Source: JAXLYE01 sp046351595 (lineage in GTDB: Bacteria > Myxococcota_A > Polyangia > Palsa-1104 > JAEUJZ01). Taken from it: 64,000 nt of DNA. The translations under genes were made by a program, and so were the position numbers. The stretch is taken from the NCBI GenBank assembly GCA_046351595.1, contig JAXLYE010000003.1:868001-932000 (forward strand), given 5' to 3'. Each line of letters starts with the position of its first letter. The stretch's first letter is position 1. Positions 22,332 through 29,261 of this stretch are shown piece after piece. The notes under the pieces are model-generated. The model saw only the letters and a program-made list of their open reading frames with translations. It was not told the DNA's origin and made no database searches.

Positions 22332-23312
22332 ATGTCCTATGTCACGCCCTGGCGAAACCGCTCTCTCTCCGCGCTGCTGCTCCTGTCCCTTGCGCCCGCG
22401 GCCTGCGGCGGGGGCACGGTGTCGTCGAGCTCTGCCACCGTCGACCGCACGGTGCGCGCGCTGACCGGGGCGAGCGGCGCCCCGCTGGCGCCGCGCTCGA
22501 TCAAGGGCACCTTCGGCGCCGGCTGCCAGAACCGGAGCCCCGACGGCACCTGGGAGCTCCGGCTCAACGACAGCAGCAGCCGCTTCGAGGTCGGCCTGAA
22601 CGAGACGCTCTCGGGCTGTCCGCTGACGCTGACGTCGATCGGCGTCCAGGTCGGGAGCCAGCTGCCGGCCGTCGACTACCCGCTGTCGCCGCCCGTGGTC
22701 CTCTCGACGGACTACGGCCAGGGCCCTGCCTCGGTGAAGACCGCGGCCGGCGCGCCCGCCTTCTACGCCAACGCGCGCCTGACCGGCCTCGGCGCCGGCG
22801 CCACCCGCTACACCAACAGCTTCGTCATCGAGCTCCTGTACTCGGACGACGCGCTGGCCTGCGGCGCCACGGCCCCGGCCGCGGTCTACGCGCACGTCGA
22901 CGCCACCGACCTCGGCGCGACCGTGCCGCCGCCCAACTATGCGGTGAGCTTTGCCACCCTGCAGCTCGTGGTCAACATGGGCAAGCAGGTCCTCAGCTCC
23001 TCGACGGGCGGCGTCGTCCTGAACCCGCCCCAGAGCGGCCCCCAGACCGGCGAGGAGTGGCGCATCTTCGCCGAGAGCACGGCGTGCTGCAGCTCGTACT
23101 CCTTCTCGGAGATCGACGCGTTCTACAAGAACACCTCGCCGATCAATACAGGGACGATCTCCGGCACCGGCCCGGTCAGCATCCCGTGGGAGCGCTTCGG
23201 CCTGCTCGGCCTCTTGCTGCCGCGCTCGCGCACCCTGTTCATCAAGCACATAGGGAGCGGCGGCGTGTACTCCTACGAGCTGTTCCAGATCCTGTTCCCG
23301 GGTCCGAACTAG
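22332..23312 (+). CDS. Putative lipoprotein, tandem paralogue A
   Basis: 326 aa from ATG 22332 with AAGGAG 7 nt upstream. Signal and lipobox PAAC (SLAPAACGGG). The mature protein shares a linear pattern with the next gene: IKGTFGAGCQNRSPDGTWEL / LKGRYGAACRLHGGD near the start, APAFYANARL / STAFFANARL, an APPNY motif, and an ending SYELFQILFPGP / SYEVLRILFPPP. I recognise no described domain. The tandem pair probably arose by duplication, is exported, and is bound to the outer membrane. Confidence 0.7.
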   Translation: MSYVTPWRNRSLSALLLLSLAPAACGGGTVSSSSATVDRTVRALTGASGAPLAPRSIKGTFGAGCQNRSPDGTWELRLNDSSSRFEVGLNETLSGCPLTLTSIGVQVGSQLPAVDYPLSPPVVLSTDYGQGPASVKTAAGAPAFYANARLTGLGAGATRYTNSFVIELLYSDDALACGATAPAAVYAHVDATDLGATVPPPNYAVSFATLQLVVNMGKQVLSSSTGGVVLNPPQSGPQTGEEWRIFAESTACCSSYSFSEIDAFYKNTSPINTGTISGTGPVSIPWERFGLLGLLLPRSRTLFIKHIGSGGVYSYELFQILFPGPN

Positions 23313-23345
23313 GCGCCGAGCGCTAGCCCGCAAGCGAGGAAGACC

Positions 23346-24329
23346 ATGCGTACCATCGATTCCCGTTTCACCCTGTTCTCCGGGCTCCTGGCGCTGGCTC
23401 TGGGTGCCGCGGCGCTCGCCGGCTGCAGCGATCCCGGGCCGATCCGCGCGACGGCCGCGGTGGATCCGTGCGCGCTCGGCCAGGCGCTGCACTCGAGCGG
23501 CATCGCCGTCACCCCGGTCGGGCTCAAGGGGCGCTACGGCGCGGCCTGCCGGCTCCACGGCGGCGACGCCTTCGGCCTGCCGCTCAGCGGCGCGCCCGGC
23601 TCCCTCGAGGTCGCCGCGGGCGAGTCTCCCGCCAGCTGCTCGCTGCTCCTGACGACGCTGCAGCTCTCGCCCACGCCGCCGGACGGGCCGCGCATCGACT
23701 TCGAGCTGGCGCCGCCGATCGCGCTGTCTGCCGCGTACGCGCCGCGCGCCTCGGTGGCCAACTCGCCGATGCCGGCCGGCAGTACGGCGTTCTTCGCCAA
23801 CGCCCGGCTGCTGCAGCCGGCGCCGGGTGCCTCTGGCGCGCCGCTCGTCGTCGAGGTGGTCTATGCCGCGGATCCCGCCGTGTGCGGCGGTCTGAGCGTC
23901 CCGCCGGCGCAGTACGCCCGCTACGGCGTCGCGGGCCCGAGCGCCGCGATCGCGCCGCCGAACTATGAGATCGACGCAAGCTCCGTGGTCTCGGTCGTGG
24001 ACGCCGACGCCGTGGTCCAGAGTGCGTCGTTCGGCTCCGTCGTCCTGTGGCTGCCGAGCAGCCGCCCGCAGGCGGGCGACGAGCTCAAGATCCTGCAGGC
24101 GGACGTGCGCCCGGACTCCTTCGAGCAGATCGACGCGGCCTACCGCGCGGCCGGCGACGCCCAGGCGCTCGACGGGCTCGATCGGATCGCGCTGCCGTAC
24201 GCGCGCTTCAGGCTGACCGGACAGACCCTGCCGCAGACCCGCACCCTCGTCGCCCGGCACACGGACGGCGCCAGCGGCGTCGTTTCCTACGAGGTGCTGC
24301 GCATCCTCTTCCCGCCGCCGCGCGGCTGA
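23346..24329 (+). CDS. Putative lipoprotein, tandem paralogue B
   Basis: 327 aa, 33 nt after paralogue A, with a GCGAGGAAG-type site before the ATG. Lipobox LAGC (LGAAALAGCSD). Same architecture as its neighbour (see the shared motifs there) but clearly diverged, so the duplication is not recent. Both proteins are rich in small residues and predicted beta-strands. They probably form one operon. Function unknown. Confidence 0.7.
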   Translation: MRTIDSRFTLFSGLLALALGAAALAGCSDPGPIRATAAVDPCALGQALHSSGIAVTPVGLKGRYGAACRLHGGDAFGLPLSGAPGSLEVAAGESPASCSLLLTTLQLSPTPPDGPRIDFELAPPIALSAAYAPRASVANSPMPAGSTAFFANARLLQPAPGASGAPLVVEVVYAADPAVCGGLSVPPAQYARYGVAGPSAAIAPPNYEIDASSVVSVVDADAVVQSASFGSVVLWLPSSRPQAGDELKILQADVRPDSFEQIDAAYRAAGDAQALDGLDRIALPYARFRLTGQTLPQTRTLVARHTDGASGVVSYEVLRILFPPPRG

Positions 24330-24345
24330 TGCGGCGAGCCGCGCT

Positions 24346-24957
24346 TCAGCTATTTGGCTTCCCGCGCGTCGGCTTCTCGAAGATCACGAAGGGCCCCCCG
24401 GCGTCGGGCTTGCGGCCGATCGACTGGCCCTTGGGGATCTCGATCGCGCCGCTGCCCCAGCGCACCGAGTCGAGCTCCGTCCCGTCGGGCGCGGCCAGGT
24501 GCGCCTCGTCGCTCGTGCCCCCGAGCTTGAAGCCGACGTGCGCGCCCGGCAGCTTGCTCGCTTCTGACATATCATCACAATTGATAATATAATATCCACC
24601 GGCCGGGATGACGTCCCCGTCGGGCAGCGCCGTCCACTGGCCGCTATCGTCGCGCACCTTGTAGCCGCGCAGGTTCACCTGGCCCGAGCCGGCGTTATAG
24701 AGCTCGATGAAGTCCGGGTCCGTGTCCGGATCGGTGCCGTGCGGCGCGACCTCGTTGATCACGAGCGGGCCGTGCGCGCCGGTCATGTCGCCGCTGGGGC
24801 GCCCCTGGTCGCGCACCGGGACCGCCATGGCGTCCCTGGGCTCGTCGAGCAGCGCGTCCGGCGGCTCGGTGTTGGCGCCCGAGCAGGCGCCAAAGAGCAC
24901 GAGCGCCCAGGCGCTGAGCCGCAGCCGGTTGCCGGCAAGGCGAAAGGTTCCCTTCAA
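24346..24957 (-). CDS. Lamin-tail-domain lipoprotein
   Basis: 203 aa from TTG 24957, the only start that keeps the signal peptide (LSAWALVLFGACSGA, lipobox FGAC). The LTD fold is clear: LVINEVAPHGTDPDTDPDFIE, LYNAGSGQVNLRGYKVRDDSG, VIPAGGYYIINC and FVIFEKPTRGKPNS at the end. LTD domains in secreted bacterial proteins usually accompany nucleases or cell-surface parts; here the domain stands alone. The start lies at the edge of the presumed mobile element, which may have replaced its original promoter. Confidence 0.8.
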   Translation of the reverse strand: MKGTFRLAGNRLRLSAWALVLFGACSGANTEPPDALLDEPRDAMAVPVRDQGRPSGDMTGAHGPLVINEVAPHGTDPDTDPDFIELYNAGSGQVNLRGYKVRDDSGQWTALPDGDVIPAGGYYIINCDDMSEASKLPGAHVGFKLGGTSDEAHLAAPDGTELDSVRWGSGAIEIPKGQSIGRKPDAGGPFVIFEKPTRGKPNS

Positions 24958-25038
24958 GCACTTTTTTGTGCTCGTCGGTGAGACTGTCTAATCAGCGGTG
25001 TTGGAGGTGGATGCTGGCGGCCCGGATGAAACGTCTGT

Positions 25039-25968
25039 TCAGGTGGAGGTAGGCAGTCCGGTTGGAGGACTGTACGTTATCGTGCGTTCGAGAAGGTTGA
25101 TAGTTACACTACCGCTTTTGTGAGTCTTTATCTGCCGGAAGATTTCGTACCCTTTTAATATCGCTCTCTCCCATTGCCTCAAGGTTGCTTTCTTGACCTC
25201 AAGGTGACGAGTTATCGAACGTACGGTCTTAAGGACTTTTGTGTCTACCTCTGTTGCGCTTTCAAATAGACGATTTTGCGGAGTGTTGGCGATTTGGAAG
25301 ATGTAAGCGGTGACTGCTTCCTCAAGAAGCGCAGCTCTGGCGCCGTCTTCAACCTCGTCAATAGTCTTGTTCTGCTTTCGCTTCTTCTTCAACAATGCCC
25401 GCATTACCGGCGACCAGCCAAGCAATGCGTAGTATGCCAGGTGCAGCACATCATGGTATCGATAACCATCGTCTTCATAAGCGTTATCATTAAGCTTATC
25501 CCCCAGGGGGATCTCATTTCCATTCTCATCTTTTACGAACATCATTATTCTCGAGTCAACGGGCGTTTCCCTGAAATATATGCTAATTTTTCTGGGTAAT
25601 TGTTGATCAGGAGGATAGTCTTCATCATGAAGCGGAACAGTTTCTGGTTCCACTCGGCCGTGCCATCTATCTTGTGTGAATTTTATGTTTTTCTTCGCGA
25701 TTTGATTGAGCTCCAGTCCAGCCTTCTCTGCGATATTCGTTAGAAACCAAAGAATATCGCCAAGCTTTTCCTCCAGTTCATCGCGCTGAGCATCTCTAAT
25801 TGTGTCACCCGAGCGAATGACTTCTTTGTATATTCGTGAGACATCACCCGCATCCTCCACCAGGCCAAGGAACGGCATCGCCAACCTTTGAGGGCTGCCT
25901 TGCTCCTTGTACTGGTCCGTCTCTTGTGCCTTTTTCTGATAATCACTCAGAGTGAGCTTGTCATCCAT
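25039..25968 (-). CDS. MazG-like nucleotide pyrophosphohydrolase with C-terminal extension
   Basis: 309 aa from ATG 25968 with GGGGGGAAG upstream; the open frame to 26028 overlaps the promoter, so the longer start is unlikely. N-terminal MazG-type motifs: LVEDAGDV (37-42 acidic) and EEKLGDILWFL (66 onward), the EExxD metal-binding helix. The next 200 residues include YRYHDVLHLAYYALLGWSP, conserved-looking but not known to me, and a basic helix KKKRKQNK. It would hydrolyse NTPs to NMP and PPi, possibly a modified or alarm nucleotide. Codon use is AT-rich and unlike all neighbours, a clear sign of transfer. Confidence 0.75.
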   Translation of the reverse strand: MDDKLTLSDYQKKAQETDQYKEQGSPQRLAMPFLGLVEDAGDVSRIYKEVIRSGDTIRDAQRDELEEKLGDILWFLTNIAEKAGLELNQIAKKNIKFTQDRWHGRVEPETVPLHDEDYPPDQQLPRKISIYFRETPVDSRIMMFVKDENGNEIPLGDKLNDNAYEDDGYRYHDVLHLAYYALLGWSPVMRALLKKKRKQNKTIDEVEDGARAALLEEAVTAYIFQIANTPQNRLFESATEVDTKVLKTVRSITRHLEVKKATLRQWERAILKGYEIFRQIKTHKSGSVTINLLERTITYSPPTGLPTST

Positions 25969-26023
25969 AATCTTCCCCCCCCTAATTGTCACACGCCTGG
26001 TGTAGCCCTCTCGGCGCGGCTCC

Positions 26024-26053
26024 ATCATATCACTAGTGAAACAGAACGGTCAA
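26024..26053 (-). promoter_or_regulatory. Sigma-70-type promoter of the MazG-like gene
   Basis: On the minus strand TTGACC (26053-26048) and TATGAT (26029-26024) are separated by 18 nt, nearly consensus. The start point would be near 26017, leaving about 50 nt of leader. This is the best vegetative promoter in the window and fits a foreign, AT-rich gene. Confidence 0.7.
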
Positions 26054-26218
26054 TTCAGGCTGATTAGACAAGAAAAACACGAGCTTATCGGCTCATCAAG
26101 GTCCCTTATGCAGCTTGAGCCGGGCTCGGCGCCGCCCCATGGATCGGTAGGGCCAGCATCAATAGCGGAATGTTCTGCTATTCAGGTCGGCCGTTGCCGA
26201 GAAGTACTATTGACTGAT

Positions 26219-27346
26219 TTACCCCTCAATCAGCCGGCCCTTGAGGTTGAAGCACGCCATCCAGTCTTGCACTATGGCGACGCCGACGGCCGTGTTGAGA
26301 TCGAGCCCGCGCAGGTGGGCCAGTTCCTGCAGCTTGGCGTCTACGGTGCCAGCCAAGCGGACCGACCGACGGATGCGCGTCTCCTTCTCAGGAAGCTGCT
26401 TCAGCCGGTCTTTCCCCTTCGCTGCGCGGCTGGCCCGCTTGGCGGCAGGGCGGATGTCATGGCTGGCGCCAGCCGGGGCGCCTGCGATGATCACAGGCAG
26501 AGGGCGCGGCACGAGCTCCGGGGGGACAGGGCGCGGCGGGGCCGCAGTCGGCATCGGCGTTAGTGGCGTCTCGATAGCGACCACAGGCGGCGGGGTCGCA
26601 GTCGCCAGCGACACATGGACGAGCTCTGGGCGTTCGATGAACAGCGGAGCCTGGGCGCTCGGCTCAGGGGCCGGCGCAGTCCGCTCGTGCCGAGGCCGTG
26701 ACGGGGACGCCGCGCTGGAGGCCGGACGCGACGGAGCAGGCTCACTATAGGCTCGTGCTGGGCTTGCCGCTGGCGGGACAGGCGGCGCGGCGGCTCGTTC
26801 AGCGTGAGCGAGAGGCGGCGTGTAGCTGACGTCATGTCCGGCGCTCGGTTCAGAGGCCGGCGCAGTCCGCTCGCGCCGAGGCCGTGGCGGGGACACCGAG
26901 CTGGGCCCTGGACGCGGCGGCGCAGGCTCACGATGAACTCGTGCCGGGCTTGCCGCTGGCGGGACAGGCTGCGCGGCAGCTCGTTCAGCGCGAGCTGGCG
27001 GCGGCGTGTAGCTGGCGTCATGCCTGGCAGCCGGCTCGGTGGCTTTCGGCTCGGTGCGCTCGGCCAGGCCCATCTGCACGAGCCGGTCTTCCAGACCCGG
27101 CGCTGGACCGTCCGGGTCGCGCGCGCCCGGAAACGCCTGCGGCGTGTACTCAAGCGCGCTGCGCTTCTTGGCGCCAGGGTTGGCGCCAGCGCTGGCGTCA
27201 GCGCGGACATCCTTGGCGCCCTCGCGCTCTACGAGCCCCAACTGTGCGAGCCGGTCTTCCAGATCGGGCGCGGGGCCATCCGGATCGCGAGCGCCCGGGA
27301 AGGCGCGCGGCGTGTAGTCGAGGCCCCCGCGCTTGCGCTCGCTCAT
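26219..27346 (-). CDS. Ribbon-helix-helix DNA-binding protein with long Pro/Ala-rich repeats (ParB-like partner of ParA)
   Basis: 375 aa. ATG 27346 overlaps the ParA stop by 4 nt (ATGA), so the two are coupled. Residues 1-95 hold two copies of a 28-residue unit around YTPRAFPGARDPDGPAP and LEDRLAQLGL. Residues about 105-260 are a disordered Pro/Ala/Arg tract with two near-identical blocks (SYTPPPARAERAAA / SYTPPLAHAERAAA). The C-terminus (about 318-375: TRIRRSVRLAGTVDAKLQEL...NTAVGVAIVQDWM) is a ribbon-helix-helix. The layout, a DNA-binding tail with a long linker downstream of a small ParA, fits a centromere-binding protein. No Spo0J-type ParB is present. Confidence 0.7.
   Translation of the reverse strand: MSERKRGGLDYTPRAFPGARDPDGPAPDLEDRLAQLGLVEREGAKDVRADASAGANPGAKKRSALEYTPQAFPGARDPDGPAPGLEDRLVQMGLAERTEPKATEPAARHDASYTPPPARAERAAAQPVPPAASPARVHREPAPPRPGPSSVSPPRPRRERTAPASEPSAGHDVSYTPPLAHAERAAAPPVPPAASPARAYSEPAPSRPASSAASPSRPRHERTAPAPEPSAQAPLFIERPELVHVSLATATPPPVVAIETPLTPMPTAAPPRPVPPELVPRPLPVIIAGAPAGASHDIRPAAKRASRAAKGKDRLKQLPEKETRIRRSVRLAGTVDAKLQELAHLRGLDLNTAVGVAIVQDWMACFNLKGRLIEG
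27170..27201. repeat. 12-bp-phased GGCGYCAG repeats inside the RHH gene
   Basis: GGCGCCAG at 27170 and 27182 and GGCGTCAG at 27194 are spaced exactly 12 bp. The same core, with the same 12-bp spacing, occurs upstream of parA (28006-28049). Because it lies in coding DNA for Ala/Gly residues, chance is possible. Confidence 0.45.
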
Positions 27347-27993
27347 CGGCGACCCCCGACCCCGAGGGTCTGCACGATGCCGTCGCTCAGCTTCTTGAGG
27401 ATCTTGCTGCCGTTCGAGGTCTCACCGTAGGGCACATCCCACGCAGCCTGGTAGTACTCCGCGGCGCGCTTGATGGCCGGCGAGTCCGGCACCGCCTCCT
27501 CCCAGACCGCGATCCGCGGAGTGCGGCTGCACGCCTTCTTGAGCGCTGCGAGCGTCCGCGCCCCGCCTGACTCGGCCCGGTTGATGACGACCATGATCCT
27601 GGCGTTGCTGGCGTGCAGGTCGGGCAGCGCGTTGTGCAGATCCTCCAGCGCGAGGCGCCCATCGACGGGCACGCACCACAGGTCCGTCTGGATGCGCGCG
27701 GCCAGCGCCAGGCTGGGCGGCGCGTCGATGACGCAGAGATCCGCGTTGAGCCGGACGCTCGGCGGCTGGTTCGGCGAGTACACGGCGGTCAGGTTCGGGC
27801 TGTGCTCGTAGATCGAGCCGTCGCCGATCGACAGGTTGCCGCCCGAGAGCCAGCGCAGCATGTCGCCCTGCCGGTCGAGGCCCATGGCGACGGTGCGCAG
27901 GCGGTGCTGCCCCGCGGCTCGGAGCGCCAGATGAACGGCGAGCGTGGTCTTACCGACCCCGCCCTTGTTGTTGTAGAACGCGACGGTCCTCAT
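27343..27993 (-). CDS. parA: ParA-family partition ATPase (small, type Ib-like)
   Basis: 216 aa. Deviant Walker A KGGVGKTT at residues 10-17, VAMGLDRQGDMLRWL (Walker A' with Asp), Walker B LCVIDAPPSLAL, and MVVINRAES. There is no N-terminal HTH, so repression would need the partner RHH protein, as in type Ib systems. It is the first gene of the parA-RHH pair. The 140-bp gap upstream carries phased repeats and inverted repeats that probably form the centromere or operator. Such systems belong to plasmids or integrative elements. Confidence 0.85.
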   Translation of the reverse strand: MRTVAFYNNKGGVGKTTLAVHLALRAAGQHRLRTVAMGLDRQGDMLRWLSGGNLSIGDGSIYEHSPNLTAVYSPNQPPSVRLNADLCVIDAPPSLALAARIQTDLWCVPVDGRLALEDLHNALPDLHASNARIMVVINRAESGGARTLAALKKACSRTPRIAVWEEAVPDSPAIKRAAEYYQAAWDVPYGETSNGSKILKKLSDGIVQTLGVGGRR

Positions 27994-28005
27994 GCAGTCC
28001 CCCCT

Positions 28006-28061
28006 GGTGTCAGATCTGATGTCAGCCCTGGCGCCAGCCTTGGCGCTCGGGTGACACCCGA
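28006..28061. promoter_or_regulatory. Candidate centromere/operator: 12-bp-phased GRYGYCAG repeats plus inverted repeats
   Basis: GGTGTCAG (28006), GATGTCAG (28018), GGCGCCAG (28030) and the weak GGCGCTCG (28042) repeat at exact 12-bp intervals, starting 13 bp before the parA ATG. Overlapping are a 10-bp palindrome TCAGATCTGA (28010-28019) and TCGGGTG-A-CACCCGA (28047-28061). Phased short repeats are how RHH partition proteins load (ParR and omega families). Confidence 0.55.
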
Positions 28062-28134
28062 TCAGGTTACGGGCTGCACAGGCGGCGGAGCAAGGGCAGG
28101 TGGGCAGCGGGGAGTGGCAGCGTCTACACAGCGC

Positions 28135-28428
28135 TCAGAACCCGGCGCGAAAGCCGGCCCGTGCCTTCGCCAGCGAGCGGGAGTCGCGCCAGGACACGCC
28201 TACCGCGTCGAGGTCCCAGCGGAGGACTGTGAAGGTCCGCGCCGCCGCTGTGCGGCGATTTGGGCGCCACTCGGCCAGCTCGTAGAGCACGCGGCCCTCG
28301 CGGCGCAGGTCGAGCATGCGCCACAGCGGCCAGCGGCCCGTGTGAGCCCGGTGGATCCAGCCTTGAACGAAGCGTTCTTTGGCGTCGGTGAGGTCGAGGG
28401 ATACGGCGATCGTCGAGGCGTGAGGCAT
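28135..28428 (-). CDS. Small hypothetical protein
   Basis: 97 aa from ATG 28428 (MPHASTIAVSLDLTDAKERF), which has AGGAG at the right distance; the frame to 28494 would run through the palindromic operator. The sequence is rich in Arg and Trp (WIHRAHTGRWPLWRML, VLYELAEWRPNRRTAAART, VLRWDLDAVGVSW) and is probably a small alpha/beta cytosolic protein. Not recognised. It lies between parA and the divergent RHH gene; with the latter it may form a regulated pair, possibly an unassigned toxin-antitoxin or regulator-target set. Confidence 0.55.
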   Translation of the reverse strand: MPHASTIAVSLDLTDAKERFVQGWIHRAHTGRWPLWRMLDLRREGRVLYELAEWRPNRRTAAARTFTVLRWDLDAVGVSWRDSRSLAKARAGFRAGF

Positions 28429-28461
28429 GGCAGCTCTCCTGGTTGAAGCGACCTCCAGTTT

Positions 28462-28480
28462 GTATTTCATAGTGAAATAC
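28462..28480. promoter_or_regulatory. Palindromic operator GTATTTCA-TAG-TGAAATAC
   Basis: Perfect 8-bp arms with a 3-nt spacer in an AT-rich patch between divergent genes (starts at 28428 and 28553). A further half-site GTATTTC lies at 28498. It is the expected size for two RHH dimers; the neighbouring CopG-like protein is the likely ligand. Confidence 0.6.
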
Positions 28481-28552
28481 ATGTCGAATATCATTTAGTA
28501 TTTCGACGGTGACGCGCTTCCCATCGAGGCGGGGTTTGGCCATAGTTCGCGC

Positions 28553-28777
28553 GTGGCACCCCGCATCCCCGACCCGCCGGAGACCTCTCGGCCGCACATG
28601 ACCACCGTCCGCCTCAGCGACGGCGAGAAGGCGCAGCTTGAGCGCGCCGGCAAGCTGCTGGCCAAGCGCTGGCATCGCGCCAGCGTCGGCAACGCCGAGG
28701 TAATCAGAGTGGCGATCGGGATGTTGCTGGAGGAGCTACAGCGAGAGAGCAGCAACGAAGAGCCAGCCCGGCCTTAG
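28553..28777 (+). CDS. CopG/RHH-type small regulator
   Basis: 74 aa from GTG 28553, or 59 aa from ATG 28598 (MTTVRLSDGEKAQLERAGK); neither has a strong ribosome site. TTVRLSDGEKAQL is the RHH beta-strand with the start of helix A, and SVGNAEVIRVAIGMLLEEL is helix B. It probably binds the palindrome at 28462-28480 and represses itself and the divergent 28135-28428 gene. Confidence 0.6.
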   Translation: MAPRIPDPPETSRPHMTTVRLSDGEKAQLERAGKLLAKRWHRASVGNAEVIRVAIGMLLEELQRESSNEEPARP

Positions 28778-28804
28778 AACCGAGCTTTCAGGGGAGATGA
28801 GCGT

Positions 28805-29089
28805 ATGCCAGATGAGCCCCCCGACGATGGTGAGAACGCTCTCACACGAGTAGTCGACGTTGCCAAGGATGCCATGGTGATCGCGCCCGCTGCTGGGCTT
28901 GGAGGGGTCGCGGGCGGAGTCGGCGCAGGAGGAGCTGGCGCGGCAATCGGGTTTGCTCTGGGGGGTCCCCCTGGAGCGGCTGTGGGCTACCTAGTGGGCC
29001 TAGTGGGCGGTACGCTCGCTGGCGCTGCCGCGGCCGGAGTTGGAGCCAACAAGGTCAAGAAACTACTGGAGGAGACAGATGGCGACTGA
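28805..29089 (+). CDS. Glycine-zipper membrane protein
   Basis: 94 aa from ATG 28805, AGGGGAG about 8 nt upstream. After an acidic start come two long Gly/Ala-rich helices with GxxxG spacing (LGGVAGGVGAGGAGAAIGFA; AAVGYLVGLVGGTLAGAAAA), then a charged tail KVKKLLEETDGD. Glycine-zipper helices oligomerise in membranes; pore-forming peptides, holins and some envelope proteins have this pattern. There is no signal-peptidase site. Its stop overlaps the start of the next 54-aa gene, so the two are co-translated. Confidence 0.6.
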   Translation: MPDEPPDDGENALTRVVDVAKDAMVIAPAAGLGGVAGGVGAGGAGAAIGFALGGPPGAAVGYLVGLVGGTLAGAAAAGVGANKVKKLLEETDGD

Positions 29090-29243
29090 TCTGATTTCGA
29101 AGGCGTTCGAGGCAGGCGTGAAGGCGGCTCTCAAGCTTTTTCAAAGCAACGTCGGCACCAAGGAACTCGCTCAGAGCGCTGAGAAGGTCATGAAGACCAT
29201 GACGAGGGCGGTGGAGACTGCCAACAAGATCCCCAAGAAGTAG
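29079..29243 (+). CDS. Small amphipathic helical protein
   Basis: 54 aa from ATG 29079, overlapping the previous stop; GGAGGAGACAG provides a strong ribosome site. Sequence MATDLISKAFEAGVKAALKL continues as a basic amphipathic helix (KELAQSAEKVMKTMTRAVET) ending in PKK, with pI clearly basic. Coupled to the glycine-zipper gene it could be an immunity, chaperone or second pore component. Not recognised as any family. Confidence 0.5.
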   Translation: MATDLISKAFEAGVKAALKLFQSNVGTKELAQSAEKVMKTMTRAVETANKIPKK

Positions 29244-29261
29244 GTCGGTATTCTGCCGCCG

